NCBI GenBank assembly: GCA_022823505.1
Contig: JAJEIA010000076.1
Location: 1-33,833, forward strand
DNA from: Dehalococcoidia bacterium
GTDB lineage: Bacteria; Chloroflexota; Dehalococcoidia; Lucifugimonadales; UBA3495
DNA length: 33,833 nt
Direction: 5' to 3'
Shown here in pieces: positions 21,726 through 29,924 of this stretch (positions are counted from its first letter, which is position 1; each line of letters begins with the position of its first letter). Both the position numbers and the translations under genes were made by a program. The notes under the pieces are model-generated. The model saw only the letters and a list, made by a program, of their open reading frames with translations. It was not told where the DNA came from and searched no databases.

Positions 21726-22660
21726 GCGTTGCCATCGGCTACGTGCCCGGAGCATTCGGACAGGGAGGCGACGACCCCAACTTCCTCCGCACCCTGGTGG
21801 AACTGGGCGACCGATACGAGTACGACTCCATTTGGCTCAGCGACCGGATCTGCAGCGACCGGTTCAGCCTGGAGCCGATGGTTGCGCTGTCCCTGGTGGC
21901 CGGCTATTCGGACCGTCTGAAGTTCGGCACCAGCGTATTGGCCCTGCCGCTACGCAACCCGGTGGTGCTGGCCAAGCAGGTGGCGACGCTGGACTGGCTC
22001 TCCCAAGGGCGCTTCTTCCCGGCCGTGGGCCTGGGACAGGAGGATCCCGACGAGTACGAGGCCTGCGGCGTGCCCAAGGCCGACCGGGCGCGACGCACCG
22101 ACGAGGCCATCGAGTTGATGCGCCGCCTGTGGGAGGAGGAAGGCGTCACCCACGAGGGCGAGTTCTTCACCACGCACAACGTGTCGGTAACGCCGCGCAC
22201 CTTCCTGAAGCCCTCGCCTCCGGTGTGGATCGGGGGGCGCAGTCCGGCCGCCGCTCGGCGAGTGGGCCGAGTGGGAGACGGGTGGCTGGTGTCCAGCGCG
22301 ACGCCCGAGGAGGTGCGGTCGGGCCGGGAGATCGTCTTCGAGACGGCGCAGCAGTATGACCGCGAGATCGAGGAGGACCACGTGGGCGTCCTCGTCGGGT
22401 ACTACATCTGCGACGACCAAAAAGAGGGCGAGGCGAGGTCGGAGCAGTTCGTCACCCGCCAGCGTCCGGACGCTCACTTCACTGAATATTCCGCGGTGGG
22501 CACCTCCGAGCAGATCGGCGACTTCATCCAGGAGTACATTGACGCCGGGGGGTTCAAGTTCGTCATCCGGCCGCTGTGCGCCGGCACGGAATCGATGGAG
22601 CAACTGGAGCAGGCGGGCGAGGAGATCCTGCCGCGCTTCCACGGGCCGCTGGGCAAATAA
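21722..22660 (+). CDS. LLM class flavin/F420-dependent oxidoreductase
   Basis: A 312-aa luciferase-like TIM-barrel enzyme, shorter than the one at 9323 and closer to the F420-dependent type. Typical stretches are DRYEYDSIWLSDRICSDRFS, LKFGTSVLALPLRNPVVLAK, QVATLDWLSQGRFFPAVGLG and RTDEAIELMRRLWEEEGVTH. A central SPPVWIGGRSPAAARRVGR binds the cofactor phosphate. The ATG at 21722 overlaps the hepT stop (ATGA) and has its own GGAGG. The link to a toxin gene may be accidental, but it places a metabolic gene under the same control. Substrate unknown. Confidence 0.9.
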   Translation: MSVAIGYVPGAFGQGGDDPNFLRTLVELGDRYEYDSIWLSDRICSDRFSLEPMVALSLVAGYSDRLKFGTSVLALPLRNPVVLAKQVATLDWLSQGRFFPAVGLGQEDPDEYEACGVPKADRARRTDEAIELMRRLWEEEGVTHEGEFFTTHNVSVTPRTFLKPSPPVWIGGRSPAAARRVGRVGDGWLVSSATPEEVRSGREIVFETAQQYDREIEEDHVGVLVGYYICDDQKEGEARSEQFVTRQRPDAHFTEYSAVGTSEQIGDFIQEYIDAGGFKFVIRPLCAGTESMEQLEQAGEEILPRFHGPLGK

Positions 22661-22713
22661 TTGCCCGCGGATGTGACCATCCCATCCCGATGGTCGACAC
22701 AGTTCGGCCGCTC

Positions 22714-23187
22714 ATGGGTACGCAGATGAACACGCTACGAGGGTTGATATTCAGCCTGCTCGCGACCGGGCTGCTGGCATTAGCGCTGGCCGGCTGTTCG
22801 GCCGAGGAACCGCCCGCACCCAGCTACCAGGCCGCCCAGCCCGCCGCTGGCGGTGCGCCGGTGGCGGTGCCGGACCTTTCGGGGAACGCGCGAGCCGGCG
22901 AACAGGTATTCGACGCCAACTGTGCGCTGTGCCACGGGCCCAATGCCTCGGGCACGGGCCTCGGTCCTCCACTGGTGCACAGGATCTACGAGCCGGGCCA
23001 CCACCAGGACTTCACCATTCAGAGCGCGGTGCGGAACGGCGTTCCGGCGCACCACTGGCAGTTTGGCAACATGCCGCCGGTTCCCGCGGTGTCCGACGAG
23101 GACATCCCGCACATCATCTGCTACATCCGGGAGTTGCAACAGGCCAACGGGATCATCGCGCCCGAAGCCAGCATCGCCGCGTGTTGA
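22714..23187 (+). CDS. Class I cytochrome c lipoprotein
   Basis: A 157-aa exported c-type cytochrome. The N-terminus has a signal with lipobox (LLALALAGCSA, anchor C28), then a Pro/Ala-rich linker (PPAPSYQAAQPAAGG) and a single heme domain with C70-A-L-C73-H74 in FDANCALCHGP. A methionine in HHWQFGNMPPVPAVSDEDI is the likely sixth ligand. It should move electrons on the outer face of the membrane. The start is ambiguous: ATGs at 22690, 22714 and 22726 share a frame; 22714 or 22726 gives a normal signal length. It is followed after 59 bases by a MoaD/ThiS-like gene. No oxidase or other respiratory gene is close. Confidence 0.86.
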   Translation: MGTQMNTLRGLIFSLLATGLLALALAGCSAEEPPAPSYQAAQPAAGGAPVAVPDLSGNARAGEQVFDANCALCHGPNASGTGLGPPLVHRIYEPGHHQDFTIQSAVRNGVPAHHWQFGNMPPVPAVSDEDIPHIICYIRELQQANGIIAPEASIAAC

Positions 23188-23246
23188 GCCGGACATGGTC
23201 GCGGACGTATGATGGAAAGCAGCATCGACACAAGGGGGTGAGGGAC

Positions 23247-23510
23247 ATGGTCAGAGTGTTTGTGCCGACCATGCTGCAGGCGACCACGGGTGGGGTCAAG
23301 GAAGTCGAGATGACCGCCCGCAACGTTCGGCAGGTGATCGAGCAACTGGACGAGCAGTTCCCCGGCATCGCCAACCGTCTGATGGAAGACGGCGAGATCC
23401 GGTCGAACCTGGCGGTTGCGGTGGACGGTGAAGTAGCGCGCATGGGCCTGATGGAGCGGGTCGGCGAGAACGCCGAGATACACTTTGTGCCGGCCATCGG
23501 CGGCGGATAA
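23247..23510 (+). CDS. MoaD/ThiS family sulfur-carrier-like protein
   Basis: An 87-aa ubiquitin-fold protein. Recognisable parts are MVRVFVPTMLQATTGGVKEV, RNVRQVIEQLDEQFPGIANR and a C-terminus FVPAIGGG, where the final Gly-Gly is the activation and thiocarboxylation site in the family. The start ATG at 23247 lies after GGGGGTGAGGG. Proteins of this type give sulfur for molybdopterin, thiamine, cysteine or other products. No moaE, thiG, thiF or cysteine-synthase partner is in the window, so the pathway is open. It lies just after the cytochrome c gene and may share its transcript. Confidence 0.85.
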   Translation: MVRVFVPTMLQATTGGVKEVEMTARNVRQVIEQLDEQFPGIANRLMEDGEIRSNLAVAVDGEVARMGLMERVGENAEIHFVPAIGGG

Positions 23511-23797
23511 GCGCAGCCGGGTCGGCAGTTAAAGCCACCCGCGTTCACTCCGGCGCATCAACCGGCTATACCGGGCCGGGGGACGCGTCAGAACAGTCTT
23601 CGGTGTTTCCGGTCTCTCGCTTGCCCGGTCACCAGGCAATCCGCAACGTGCGGTAGGCCCGTAGACTGAGCGGGCCAGGTTAGCCATACTCTGCTCCCCG
23701 TTGGCTCCTCAACCGGCAGGGGTGGCCGATAGGTCAACTCCATAGACTTTATCCCCGCGCATGCAATGGGTTGGCGCATAGCCAATGAGGTGTTGAT

Positions 23798-24631
23798 ATG
23801 AAAACGGCAAGCATCATCGCGGCAATCTGCGTTGTGAGTGCGCTGGGCGCGATCGCACTGTTCACGGACTCCGTTTACGCACGGGAACCGGACTGTCCCT
23901 CCAGCTGGCCCGCAGAGCCGGTTGAGCAGTTTTTCACCGACTCCGAGGGCGTCGGGTGGTTCGTCATCCGCAGCGCGGACAGCAACGGCTATGAAACGGT
24001 GCGAGCGTATCGAGCGGACGACGGCTACGAGATCGGATACGTCCCGGGATCACCCGATGAGGTGTGTTACCTGCTGGTCCGCCGGCCCGGCAGCATGGAG
24101 GACGTGCCGGATGCGGAGCGGTTGGTTTTTCGCGTCGAACAAGAGCCGGAAGAAGCTATCCGTGCGGCTCCCAAAACGCTGTTCCGGGAGTTCTACGACC
24201 GCCTGATTCCCGGCGCCAATCCCGACGCCAGGTGGGGGGACCTGTTCGTTGTCTTTTCCGACCAGGAGCGAGCGTGCATCGCGGCCGCACTGGGCGAGGA
24301 AGAGTTAGCCGCCGTGTTGCAGACCTCGGTCTTTCCTGACGGCGAACCTCGGCAGGAGGAAGCCCTCATATTGGACCGCCTTTTGGAATCAGGCTGCCTT
24401 TCGGAGGAAACCGCCGGGCCCCTGATCCCAGCCATTATTTTCGCCTTGATAGTCCGCGAGGTGGACGCGAGTGACGAGGAGACCCCCTGCCTACAAGAAC
24501 TGCTCGATTTGGTCTTTGCAGCCTTATCCAAGCCCTCCCCGACGGAGGAAGACCTATCGGCGGCCTTATTCGGGTTGATCGCCTGTGGTCTGGAAGCTGC
24601 GGCGCCCGAAATGAGTTTACCAGGAGGGTAG
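23798..24631 (+). CDS. Exported hypothetical protein, 277 aa
   Basis: A secreted or anchored protein of unknown function. The signal peptide is MKTASIIAAICVVSALGAIA with a likely cut after SVYA. The mature part is acidic. The first half reads FFTDSEGVGWFVIRSADSNG; the second is helical with repeated LF/ACI patterns: VVFSDQERACIAAALGEEEL, LLESGCLSEETAGPLIP and LFGLIACGLEAAAPEM. The recurring S-D/E-E-x-x-C and LxxxGC elements suggest internal helical repeats with Cys pairs. The ATG at 23798 follows GAGGTG. The 287-base gap before it holds no recognisable gene; a 210-base gap follows. No neighbour hints at a function. Confidence 0.7.
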   Translation: MKTASIIAAICVVSALGAIALFTDSVYAREPDCPSSWPAEPVEQFFTDSEGVGWFVIRSADSNGYETVRAYRADDGYEIGYVPGSPDEVCYLLVRRPGSMEDVPDAERLVFRVEQEPEEAIRAAPKTLFREFYDRLIPGANPDARWGDLFVVFSDQERACIAAALGEEELAAVLQTSVFPDGEPRQEEALILDRLLESGCLSEETAGPLIPAIIFALIVREVDASDEETPCLQELLDLVFAALSKPSPTEEDLSAALFGLIACGLEAAAPEMSLPGG

Positions 24632-24780
24632 GCAGGTTCCGTACGGCGGGTGTGACATCCGTTCTTACCCAACGTTTGAGCGGCACAGTGTCGACTGCAG
24701 CGCGTTATCGAAAGACGGTGACGTCATCTCGTGGTGATTGGACTTGGAGGGAACCAAGCACGTGCGAGCCGGTGGGCCGT

Positions 24781-24809
24781 TTGACCCCTCCCGGCCCTGC
24801 GGCTACAAT
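24781..24809 (+). promoter_or_regulatory. Sigma70-type promoter of the Nudix-GNAT pair
   Basis: TTGACC (24781-24786), 17-base spacer, TACAAT (24804-24809), 33 bases before the ATG at 24842. Both hexamers match the consensus well at optimal spacing. Confidence 0.65.
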
Positions 24810-24841
24810 GGCTTGAATATGCTTTCCCAGACCCCGACATC

Positions 24842-25423
24842 ATGACCAACTCCACAATGCTTCCGGATGACGAGCCGCGCGTTGCCAGCGCGGGGTTCGG
24901 ATTCGATGATGACGCCATGCCGGCGGTGTCCGATCCGTGCGCGACCGGATCCCGCTCCAACGTGAAGGTGGTGTCGGCCGGCGGGCTCGTGTTCCGCGAG
25001 ACCGGCGACCTGATCGAAACGCTGCTGTGCGCCCGCGCGCGTCCCGGTTTCCACGGCGATGATGCGCCGCTGACCTGGCGACTGCCCAAGGGGACCCCCG
25101 AGCGGGGTGAGACGGTGGAGCAGACGGCCCGCCGCGAGGTGCAGGAAGAAACCGGAGTACACGTCAACGTCCTGGCGCCCATAACGAGCATTCGGTATTT
25201 CTTCGTTGGCCACGACGACGGCATCCGCTACGACAAGACCGTCTACTTTTACCTCATGGAACCCATGGGGGGCAGCACGTCGGACCACGACGGCGAATTC
25301 GACGTCGTGGAATGGTGCAGCTACGAGGAGGCGGTGGAACTGCTCGAATACGACAACGAGCGCGAGGTTTTGGAAGCGGCACGATCGTTGATCGACTCCT
25401 ACCGGCGAGGCGGGGAGCTATGA
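24842..25423 (+). CDS. Nudix hydrolase
   Basis: A 193-aa Nudix protein. The Nudix box (GX5EX7REUXEEXGU) is complete at residues 84-106: GTPERGETVEQTAR followed by REVQEETGV. The family hydrolyses nucleoside diphosphates linked to another group (NTP pool cleaning, NDP-sugars, ADP-ribose and so on). The sequence before the box, VSAGGLVFRETGDLIETLLC, is the usual first strand. The first 40 residues (DDEPRVASAGFGFDDDAMPA) look disordered and may be shortened if the start is at 24857 or 24917. The stop overlaps the GNAT start (ATGA), so the two are coupled. A clear promoter is upstream. Confidence 0.9.
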   Translation: MTNSTMLPDDEPRVASAGFGFDDDAMPAVSDPCATGSRSNVKVVSAGGLVFRETGDLIETLLCARARPGFHGDDAPLTWRLPKGTPERGETVEQTARREVQEETGVHVNVLAPITSIRYFFVGHDDGIRYDKTVYFYLMEPMGGSTSDHDGEFDVVEWCSYEEAVELLEYDNEREVLEAARSLIDSYRRGGEL

Positions 25424-26043
25424 GCAAGGACCTGGTTTTGCGGGGTGTCCGCGTGCTGCTGCGGGGCAAGCGAATGGAAGACGCCGAGAAGGACTACATC
25501 TGGCGCAGCGACCCGGAGATCGCCCGCCTGGACGCCGCCTACCCGCTGACCATGAAGTACGAGCGATACCTGAAGCTCTTCGAAGACCAGATCCGCTGGC
25601 CCACGCCTGGTTCGCACCACTTCGCCATCGAGGTTGCCGGGGGCAAGTTCATCGGCAACTGCATGTACTACGACCTGGACAGCCTGTCCAAGGAAGCCGA
25701 GCTGGGCATCGTCATCGGGGACCGGGACTACTGGAGCGGCGGCTACGGCTACGACGCCGTGGTGACCCTGCTGCACCACATGTTCGACGACCTGCGGCTC
25801 AAGAGGGTATATCTGCACACCCTGGAGTGGAACCACCGGGCGCAGAAGTGCTTCGAGCGGTCTGGCTTCAACCCGGTGCGCAACGTGCGGCGCATGTCGC
25901 ACGACTTCATCCTGATGGAAGTCCACCGGGACGACTGGGATGAGACTTCCTCGGATCGCCTGGCGTTGCGCCAGCAATACCTGGACCAACGGGGCGGTGT
26001 CGAGGTGGGCGACGACGATGCCGTGGCGGCAGCCGTAGTCTAG
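25420..26043 (+). CDS. GNAT family N-acetyltransferase
   Basis: A 207-aa acetyl-CoA-dependent acetyltransferase of the RimJ/RimL-like type. Recognisable parts are VRVLLRGKRMEDAEKDYIWR, HHFAIEVAGGKFIGNCMYYD, ELGIVIGDRDYWSGGYGYDA and RVYLHTLEWNHRAQKCFERS, with the GxGYGxDA turn that contacts acetyl-CoA pyrophosphate. The target amine may be a protein N-terminus, an antibiotic or a small molecule. It begins at ATG 25420, overlapping the Nudix stop, and lies tail to tail with hisA (28-base gap). The C-terminal 40 residues (from about 168) are acidic and variable. Confidence 0.88.
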   Translation: MSKDLVLRGVRVLLRGKRMEDAEKDYIWRSDPEIARLDAAYPLTMKYERYLKLFEDQIRWPTPGSHHFAIEVAGGKFIGNCMYYDLDSLSKEAELGIVIGDRDYWSGGYGYDAVVTLLHHMFDDLRLKRVYLHTLEWNHRAQKCFERSGFNPVRNVRRMSHDFILMEVHRDDWDETSSDRLALRQQYLDQRGGVEVGDDDAVAAAVV

Positions 26044-26071
26044 ACGTTCCCGCGGGGCCCTGGGCCTCCGG

Positions 26072-26791
26072 TTATCTTCGCGCCGCCGCCAGGGCCGCGG
26101 CCACGGTGATATCGCCGGTGTAGAGTGCGCGCCCGATTATGGCCGCCTCCGCGCCCGTGTCGATCAACCGCTCCACGTGGGACGCCGCGCCCACGCCGCC
26201 CGCCGAGAGCACGCGCATCCCGCTGTCGCGCACCAGCGCGGCCGTGGCCTCGTAGTTGGGTTCCTCCAGGGTGCCATCCCGGGAGATGTCGGTGTAAAGC
26301 AGGCGCTCCACGCCCAGGTCGCGCATCCGGCCGGCCAGTTCGGTGGCGCTGATCTCGGACATCTCGGTCCAACCGCGAATGGCAACCAGTCCGTTTCGCG
26401 CGTCCAGGGCGACCACCACCCGCTCACTGCCGAAGCGCTGGCACAGCTCTTCCACCAGGTCGGGATTGGCGACGGCGGCAGTGCCGACCACCACGCGAGC
26501 GGCGCCGGCGTCGAACAGACCTGCCGCAGTTTCGACGCTGCGGATGCCGCCACCCACTTGCACCGGTATGGTCAGGCGGCCGGTGATGGCCGTGATGGCG
26601 GCGAGGTTGGCGGGGTTGCCGGTGTGGGCGCCGTCGAGGTCGACGATGTGCAGGCGCTCACCGCCCTCATCCTGCCACCGTTGGGCGACGCCCAGCGGGT
26701 CGTCGGAGAAGACGGTTTCCTGCTCGTAGTCGCCCTGGTACAGGCGGACGCAGTTGCCGCCGCGCAGGTCGATTGCGGGAATGATTTCCAT
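26072..26791 (-). CDS. hisA: HisA, ProFAR isomerase of histidine biosynthesis
   Basis: A 239-aa (beta/alpha)8 barrel catalysing the Amadori rearrangement of ProFAR to PRFAR. The start MEIIPAIDLRGGNCVRLYQG has catalytic D8, and D130 in VVVALDARNGLVAIRGW is the second catalytic acid. VGGGIRS and LSAGGVGAASHVERL bind the two substrate phosphates. The length is typical. It follows hisH by 43 bases on the same strand, so the last genes of the histidine pathway are together; hisF, hisI and others are not in the window. The ATG at 26791 is the only sensible start. Some Chloroflexota use related PriA-type enzymes, but this reads as HisA. Confidence 0.94.
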   Translation of the reverse strand: MEIIPAIDLRGGNCVRLYQGDYEQETVFSDDPLGVAQRWQDEGGERLHIVDLDGAHTGNPANLAAITAITGRLTIPVQVGGGIRSVETAAGLFDAGAARVVVGTAAVANPDLVEELCQRFGSERVVVALDARNGLVAIRGWTEMSEISATELAGRMRDLGVERLLYTDISRDGTLEEPNYEATAALVRDSGMRVLSAGGVGAASHVERLIDTGAEAAIIGRALYTGDITVAAALAAARR

Positions 26792-26834
26792 GATGACGGT
26801 ACACCGTGGTCACCCGGTCGGGCCGGATGCCAGC

Positions 26835-27473
26835 CTACGCTTGCGCCGTGACCTGCCTGATGAAGTTGGAGTACACGCGCAGGCCATTTTCACCGCTCTT
26901 CTCGGGGTGGAACTGCGTCGCGACGACGTTGTCGCGGGCGTAGACGCTGCAGAAGGGCACGCCGTACTCGGTCACGCCGGCCACGTTGGCGCGAGCGACC
27001 GGGTCGGCGTAGTAGCTATGGACGAAGTAAAAATGGCTGTCCTGGGGAATGCCCTGCCACAACGGGTGTTCCCGCTGGAACTCCACGGTGTTCCATCCCA
27101 TGTGCGGGACCTTCAGCCCGTCGGGCAAGCGACGGACCCGGCCGGGCACGAGGCCCAGGCATTCGGCATCACCCTCGTCGGTGGCGTCCAGGAGGAGTTG
27201 CAGTCCCAGGCAAACGCCGAGGAATGGCCGGCCGCTGGCGATGTAGTCGAGCAACGGGGAGACCAAGCCCCGGGACCGCAGGGCGGCCATGGCGGCGGGT
27301 CCGGAGCCGACGCCGGGCAGGATGACACCGTCCGCGTCCCGCAGTGCCGCGGGATCGGAGGTTACGGACGGAACGACGCCGGCCTTCTCCACCGCCCGCG
27401 CCACGCTGCGCAGGTTGCCCGATTCGTAGTCGATGACGACCAGGCGAACGGGGTCGGACTCTGCCGAGGGCAT
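26835..27473 (-). CDS. hisH: HisH, glutaminase subunit of imidazole glycerol phosphate synthase
   Basis: A 212-aa class I glutamine amidotransferase. The nucleophile is C88 in GRPFLGVCLGLQLLL, and H189 and E191 in TQFHPEKSG complete the triad. The start, VRLVVIDYESGNLRSVARAV, and the ILPGVGSGPAAM oxyanion region are typical. It provides ammonia to HisF, which is not in this window. The ATG at 27473 lies 7 bases after the stop of the cobalamin adenosyltransferase, so pduO-type, hisH and hisA are likely one transcript. The combination of cobalamin and histidine genes is not a standard operon; the linkage is probably by chance. Confidence 0.94.
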   Translation of the reverse strand: MPSAESDPVRLVVIDYESGNLRSVARAVEKAGVVPSVTSDPAALRDADGVILPGVGSGPAAMAALRSRGLVSPLLDYIASGRPFLGVCLGLQLLLDATDEGDAECLGLVPGRVRRLPDGLKVPHMGWNTVEFQREHPLWQGIPQDSHFYFVHSYYADPVARANVAGVTEYGVPFCSVYARDNVVATQFHPEKSGENGLRVYSNFIRQVTAQA

Positions 27474-27480
27474 TTTGAGG

Positions 27481-28071
27481 TCAGGCCCGGTCGCCGGTGG
27501 CCCGCTCGATGGGAATGTCCCGGTCGTGATACCGCGCCAGCACGAACAGCAGGTCGCCCAGGCGGTTCAGATAGGCCAGGATCAGCGGGTTGGTCAGACC
27601 GCCGACCTCGGACAACGCCACCACGCGACGCTCGGCGGTACGTATCACGGTACGGGCGGAGTCCATGGCAGACGACGATGGGGTGCCACCGGGCAGGATG
27701 AAGACCTGTGGCATCTGGAAGTGCGTTTCCAGCTCGTCGATGATCTCTTCCAGTTTGTCCACCATCTCCTCGGTGACGGGCGTGAAGTGCTGGTGGAAGA
27801 GATCGTATTTATCGGGGTCGGTGGCCAACTCGGCGGCGACGGTGAACAGTTCCCGCTGCAGGTCGCGCAGGATGTTCTTCACCTTGTCGTCGTCGGTGAG
27901 GGCGCGGGCGAGGCCCATCAGGCTCACCGCCTCGTCGGTGATTCCGTAGGCCTCGGTGTGCGGGTTGGCCTTGGACACACGGCCGCCGTAGAGCAAACTG
28001 GTTTCGCCCTGGTCGCCGTACTTGGTATAAACGCGCTTACGGCGCTGTGATGACGATGATGAAGTGCTCAT
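27481..28071 (-). CDS. ATP:cob(I)alamin adenosyltransferase, PduO type
   Basis: A 196-aa enzyme that makes adenosylcobalamin from cob(I)alamin and ATP. The N-terminal ATP loop is VYTKYGDQGETSLLYGGRVS with the following SKANPHTEAYGITDEAV. Catalytic or structural R positions are in LPGGTPSSSAMDSARTVIRT and AERRVVALSEVG. The length fits. The ATG at 28071 is preferred (MSTSSSSSQRRK); the reading from 28116 has no ribosome site. It leads the transcript of hisH and hisA. Its presence implies use of B12-dependent enzymes, such as ribonucleotide reductase class II or mutases, elsewhere in the genome. Confidence 0.93.
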   Translation of the reverse strand: MSTSSSSSQRRKRVYTKYGDQGETSLLYGGRVSKANPHTEAYGITDEAVSLMGLARALTDDDKVKNILRDLQRELFTVAAELATDPDKYDLFHQHFTPVTEEMVDKLEEIIDELETHFQMPQVFILPGGTPSSSAMDSARTVIRTAERRVVALSEVGGLTNPLILAYLNRLGDLLFVLARYHDRDIPIERATGDRA

Positions 28072-28106
28072 GAGTCTGCTCCAGGACGAAGATGGGACGC
28101 CAAGCC

Positions 28107-28115
28107 ATTCTAGCA
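28107..28115 (-). promoter_or_regulatory. Extended -10 promoter of the adenosyltransferase-his genes
   Basis: Minus strand TG-C-TAGAAT (28115-28107), 36 bases before the ATG at 28071, an extended -10 element. No good -35 is seen. Confidence 0.4.
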
Positions 28116-28204
28116 CTACGACCGGAGAGGGGCTATTGACACAGCTGCCTTCCAGGAGATTTCGCTACGCCGATTCTGAGGCATCTGGAGCGTAGATCAA
28201 TCAA

Positions 28205-28270
28205 CGAACTGACGATTTTCGCAATCCGATTTGCCCGCAAATAATCGAACGGCGTGTGTCCAGCCGCGTC
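28205..28270 (-). pseudogene. Possible ankyrin-repeat remnant
   Basis: The minus-strand reading DAAGHTPFDYLRANRIAKIV resembles one ankyrin repeat (DxxGxTPLDYAxxN). It lies in the gap between two genes, within an open frame without a start of its own, and nothing else of an ankyrin protein is present. It may be the last relic of a lost gene, or chance. Confidence 0.2.
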
Positions 28271-29081
28271 AGTTGGGCGCACGGGAGCCGTCGGTTCCAC
28301 TGAGGTCATGCTGGACGACTGACAGCGATATGCCGAGGCTGTCCGTGATGTCCGGCCTGGTGGCGTCGGCGGCGCCGCGCTCGGCTGCCTTCTCCAGCGA
28401 GGATAGTTTTTCACCGGAGGGCGGAGTCGCCATCTGGACGGTCACGACGATTGCAATGGCGTCGCTGTCGTAAAAGGTCACGCTGTCCTGTACACCGTCC
28501 TCTGCCATGACCGCGTAATGCGCTCCGATTACCGCTTCCTCCGCCTCCCGCTTGGTGAACCCCGGGTCTTTACCGGTTTGCAGGCTGACGGTAACGTGAG
28601 AGTTTTCGGACTGGAATTTGTCGATTGCCTTGCGGGCGTTGCCGGAGATGGAACCCGAAAAATTGATCCAGGCCGACAACCTGCCGGATTTGCCGGACCC
28701 AGCATCCACGACGCTGTCGGGGTCCTCGTTCTCGATGGCCGTTACCATCTTCGAGAAGTCGTCGCGCCAGGCATAACGCGCGATGGACTCATCGAGAGTG
28801 ATGCCTTCCTGGTACGCGATCGTTTCCAGGTCGTTCACTTCGGCGGGGCTGTTGATGCTGGCGTGTTGGCGGATCAGCGCAGCCGCATAGTGGGGGCTCA
28901 CCGTCGCCAATTTCTGGTGACTCGCCGCCGTTTTGCCGTTGTTGCCGGGGGTAGGTACCATCGCCACAATTACGACGACCACGGCCGTCACGCCCAGAAT
29001 GCCGCCGCCGTAGGCAAGCCACATGTACCAGCGGGTCCAACGATTTTTTGGTGAGCCGCGTCGTTCATTCTCGGTCATCAT
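28269..29081 (-). CDS. Membrane-anchored hypothetical protein, 270 aa
   Basis: Unrecognised. From ATG at 29081 (or 29078), which follows GGAGG by 7 bases, it reads MMTENERRGSPKNRWTRWYM, then a single transmembrane helix about residues 20-42 (WLAYGGGILGVTAVVVVIVA). The remaining 225 residues lie outside the membrane and are hydrophilic. They include HYAAALIRQHASINSPAEVN and WINFSGSISGNARKAIDKFQ, with a later VTVSLQTGKDPGFTKREAEE. The outer part might be an alpha/beta domain with sensor or binding function. The reading from 29318 would add non-coding sequence and is rejected. The neighbouring repeats and gap suggest an accessory gene. Confidence 0.68.
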   Translation of the reverse strand: MMTENERRGSPKNRWTRWYMWLAYGGGILGVTAVVVVIVAMVPTPGNNGKTAASHQKLATVSPHYAAALIRQHASINSPAEVNDLETIAYQEGITLDESIARYAWRDDFSKMVTAIENEDPDSVVDAGSGKSGRLSAWINFSGSISGNARKAIDKFQSENSHVTVSLQTGKDPGFTKREAEEAVIGAHYAVMAEDGVQDSVTFYDSDAIAIVVTVQMATPPSGEKLSSLEKAAERGAADATRPDITDSLGISLSVVQHDLSGTDGSRAPN

Positions 29082-29383
29082 CGGGAAGCCTCCTACGGGG
29101 CGGCGGCCCTTACAAAGATGGAATTTCGCTAATCGAGATTTGACCGACAGGCAGTCAGAACTGGTCAATTTGATGACGAATCTCTTCGCAGAGCACCAGC
29201 TATCTTGAAACAAACATCGCCGTCCAACAGATGCCCCTTTTCCCAAGATGCTTCGACCGAAAGTTCGTCGCCCGGGAAACTGCCGGCGATCCCAGAGCCA
29301 CGCGGTCGCCCAACTCAACCTCTCGGCAAAATTGTGCTGCCAAGGCCACCGACCAAGATTCTACGGGATGTTATACGTAGAAA

Positions 29384-29423
29384 GCGAAAATCCCCCAACG
29401 GGGCTTGATGCGGCGATTTTCGC
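29384..29423. repeat. Inverted repeat, 9-bp arms
   Basis: GCGAAAATC (29384-29392) and GATTTTCGC (29415-29423) are perfectly complementary, enclosing 22 bases. It could be a terminator-like hairpin or half of a small mobile repeat; no gene ends nearby. Confidence 0.55.
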
Positions 29424-29762
29424 CGGGGATCACAACGCCCGTCCCGGACAGAGTTTCGAATGGCGCCGGGGTCCGGGACACCGGAAATATCCGGAATGTC
29501 AGGTATTTTGGCCAATTATGAAATGCGTCGGAAAGTTGGTCGATGTCCGACGCGCCAGCAGCGGAATCGGAGTAGCGAAATTTCCTTCTGCCTCACTCGG
29601 GGTCTTTTCAAAGTCGTTACAGTTGAAGGCATTATTCTGCCGGGATGGACAGGATGAACAGGATTTTTCTGAATGTGGACGTCTGGATTTCGGACCACGT
29701 CAAGAATCACGGATTAACATTGGAAAGGCCCCGATGCCTCACGCGTACCCAGTTTCGCATGA

Positions 29763-29859
29763 TTTGTCATTGCTAGCGCTGCGTGGCAATCTCGTCAGGG
29801 CGACGGACGCCACCGCAATAGCGAGATCACCGCGTCGCTGCGCTTCTCGCGATGACAAA
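29763..29859. repeat. Palindromic dispersed repeat (GTCATTGCGAG type)
   Basis: TTTGTCATTGCTAG (29763-29776) faces CTCGCGATGACAAA (29846-29859) as imperfect terminal inverted repeats about 97 bp apart. The sequence GGCAATCTCGTC near 29785 is typical of a repeat class scattered in many bacterial genomes. It has no transposase and resembles a MITE. Confidence 0.65.
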
Positions 29860-29924
29860 CCGAGTGCGCGTGAGTGATCTCCCGCGGGGCAAACCATGAG
29901 TAGCGACCGACCCGACGCCATTTC

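Larger units (their letters stand above)
29082..29924. other. 840-bp gene-poor stretch with dispersed repeats
   Basis: No credible gene. Open frames here (for example one of 209 codons on the plus strand, 29248-29877) have no ribosome site and run through repeats, so they are rejected. The stretch holds two palindromic elements listed separately and, at 29643-29663, GGATGGACAGGATGAACAGGA, a common interspersed motif in bacterial genomes. The region looks like a graveyard of small mobile repeats between two converging accessory genes. Confidence 0.6.

Noticed and set aside
27481..28071. Cobalamin riboswitch upstream of the adenosyltransferase
   Set aside because: Only about 200 bases of leader exist and no B12-box-like sequence was recognised there; an extended -10 promoter explains the start better.
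29248..29877. 209-codon plus-strand open frame
   Set aside because: Runs through dispersed repeats, has no ribosome site, and shows no domain.
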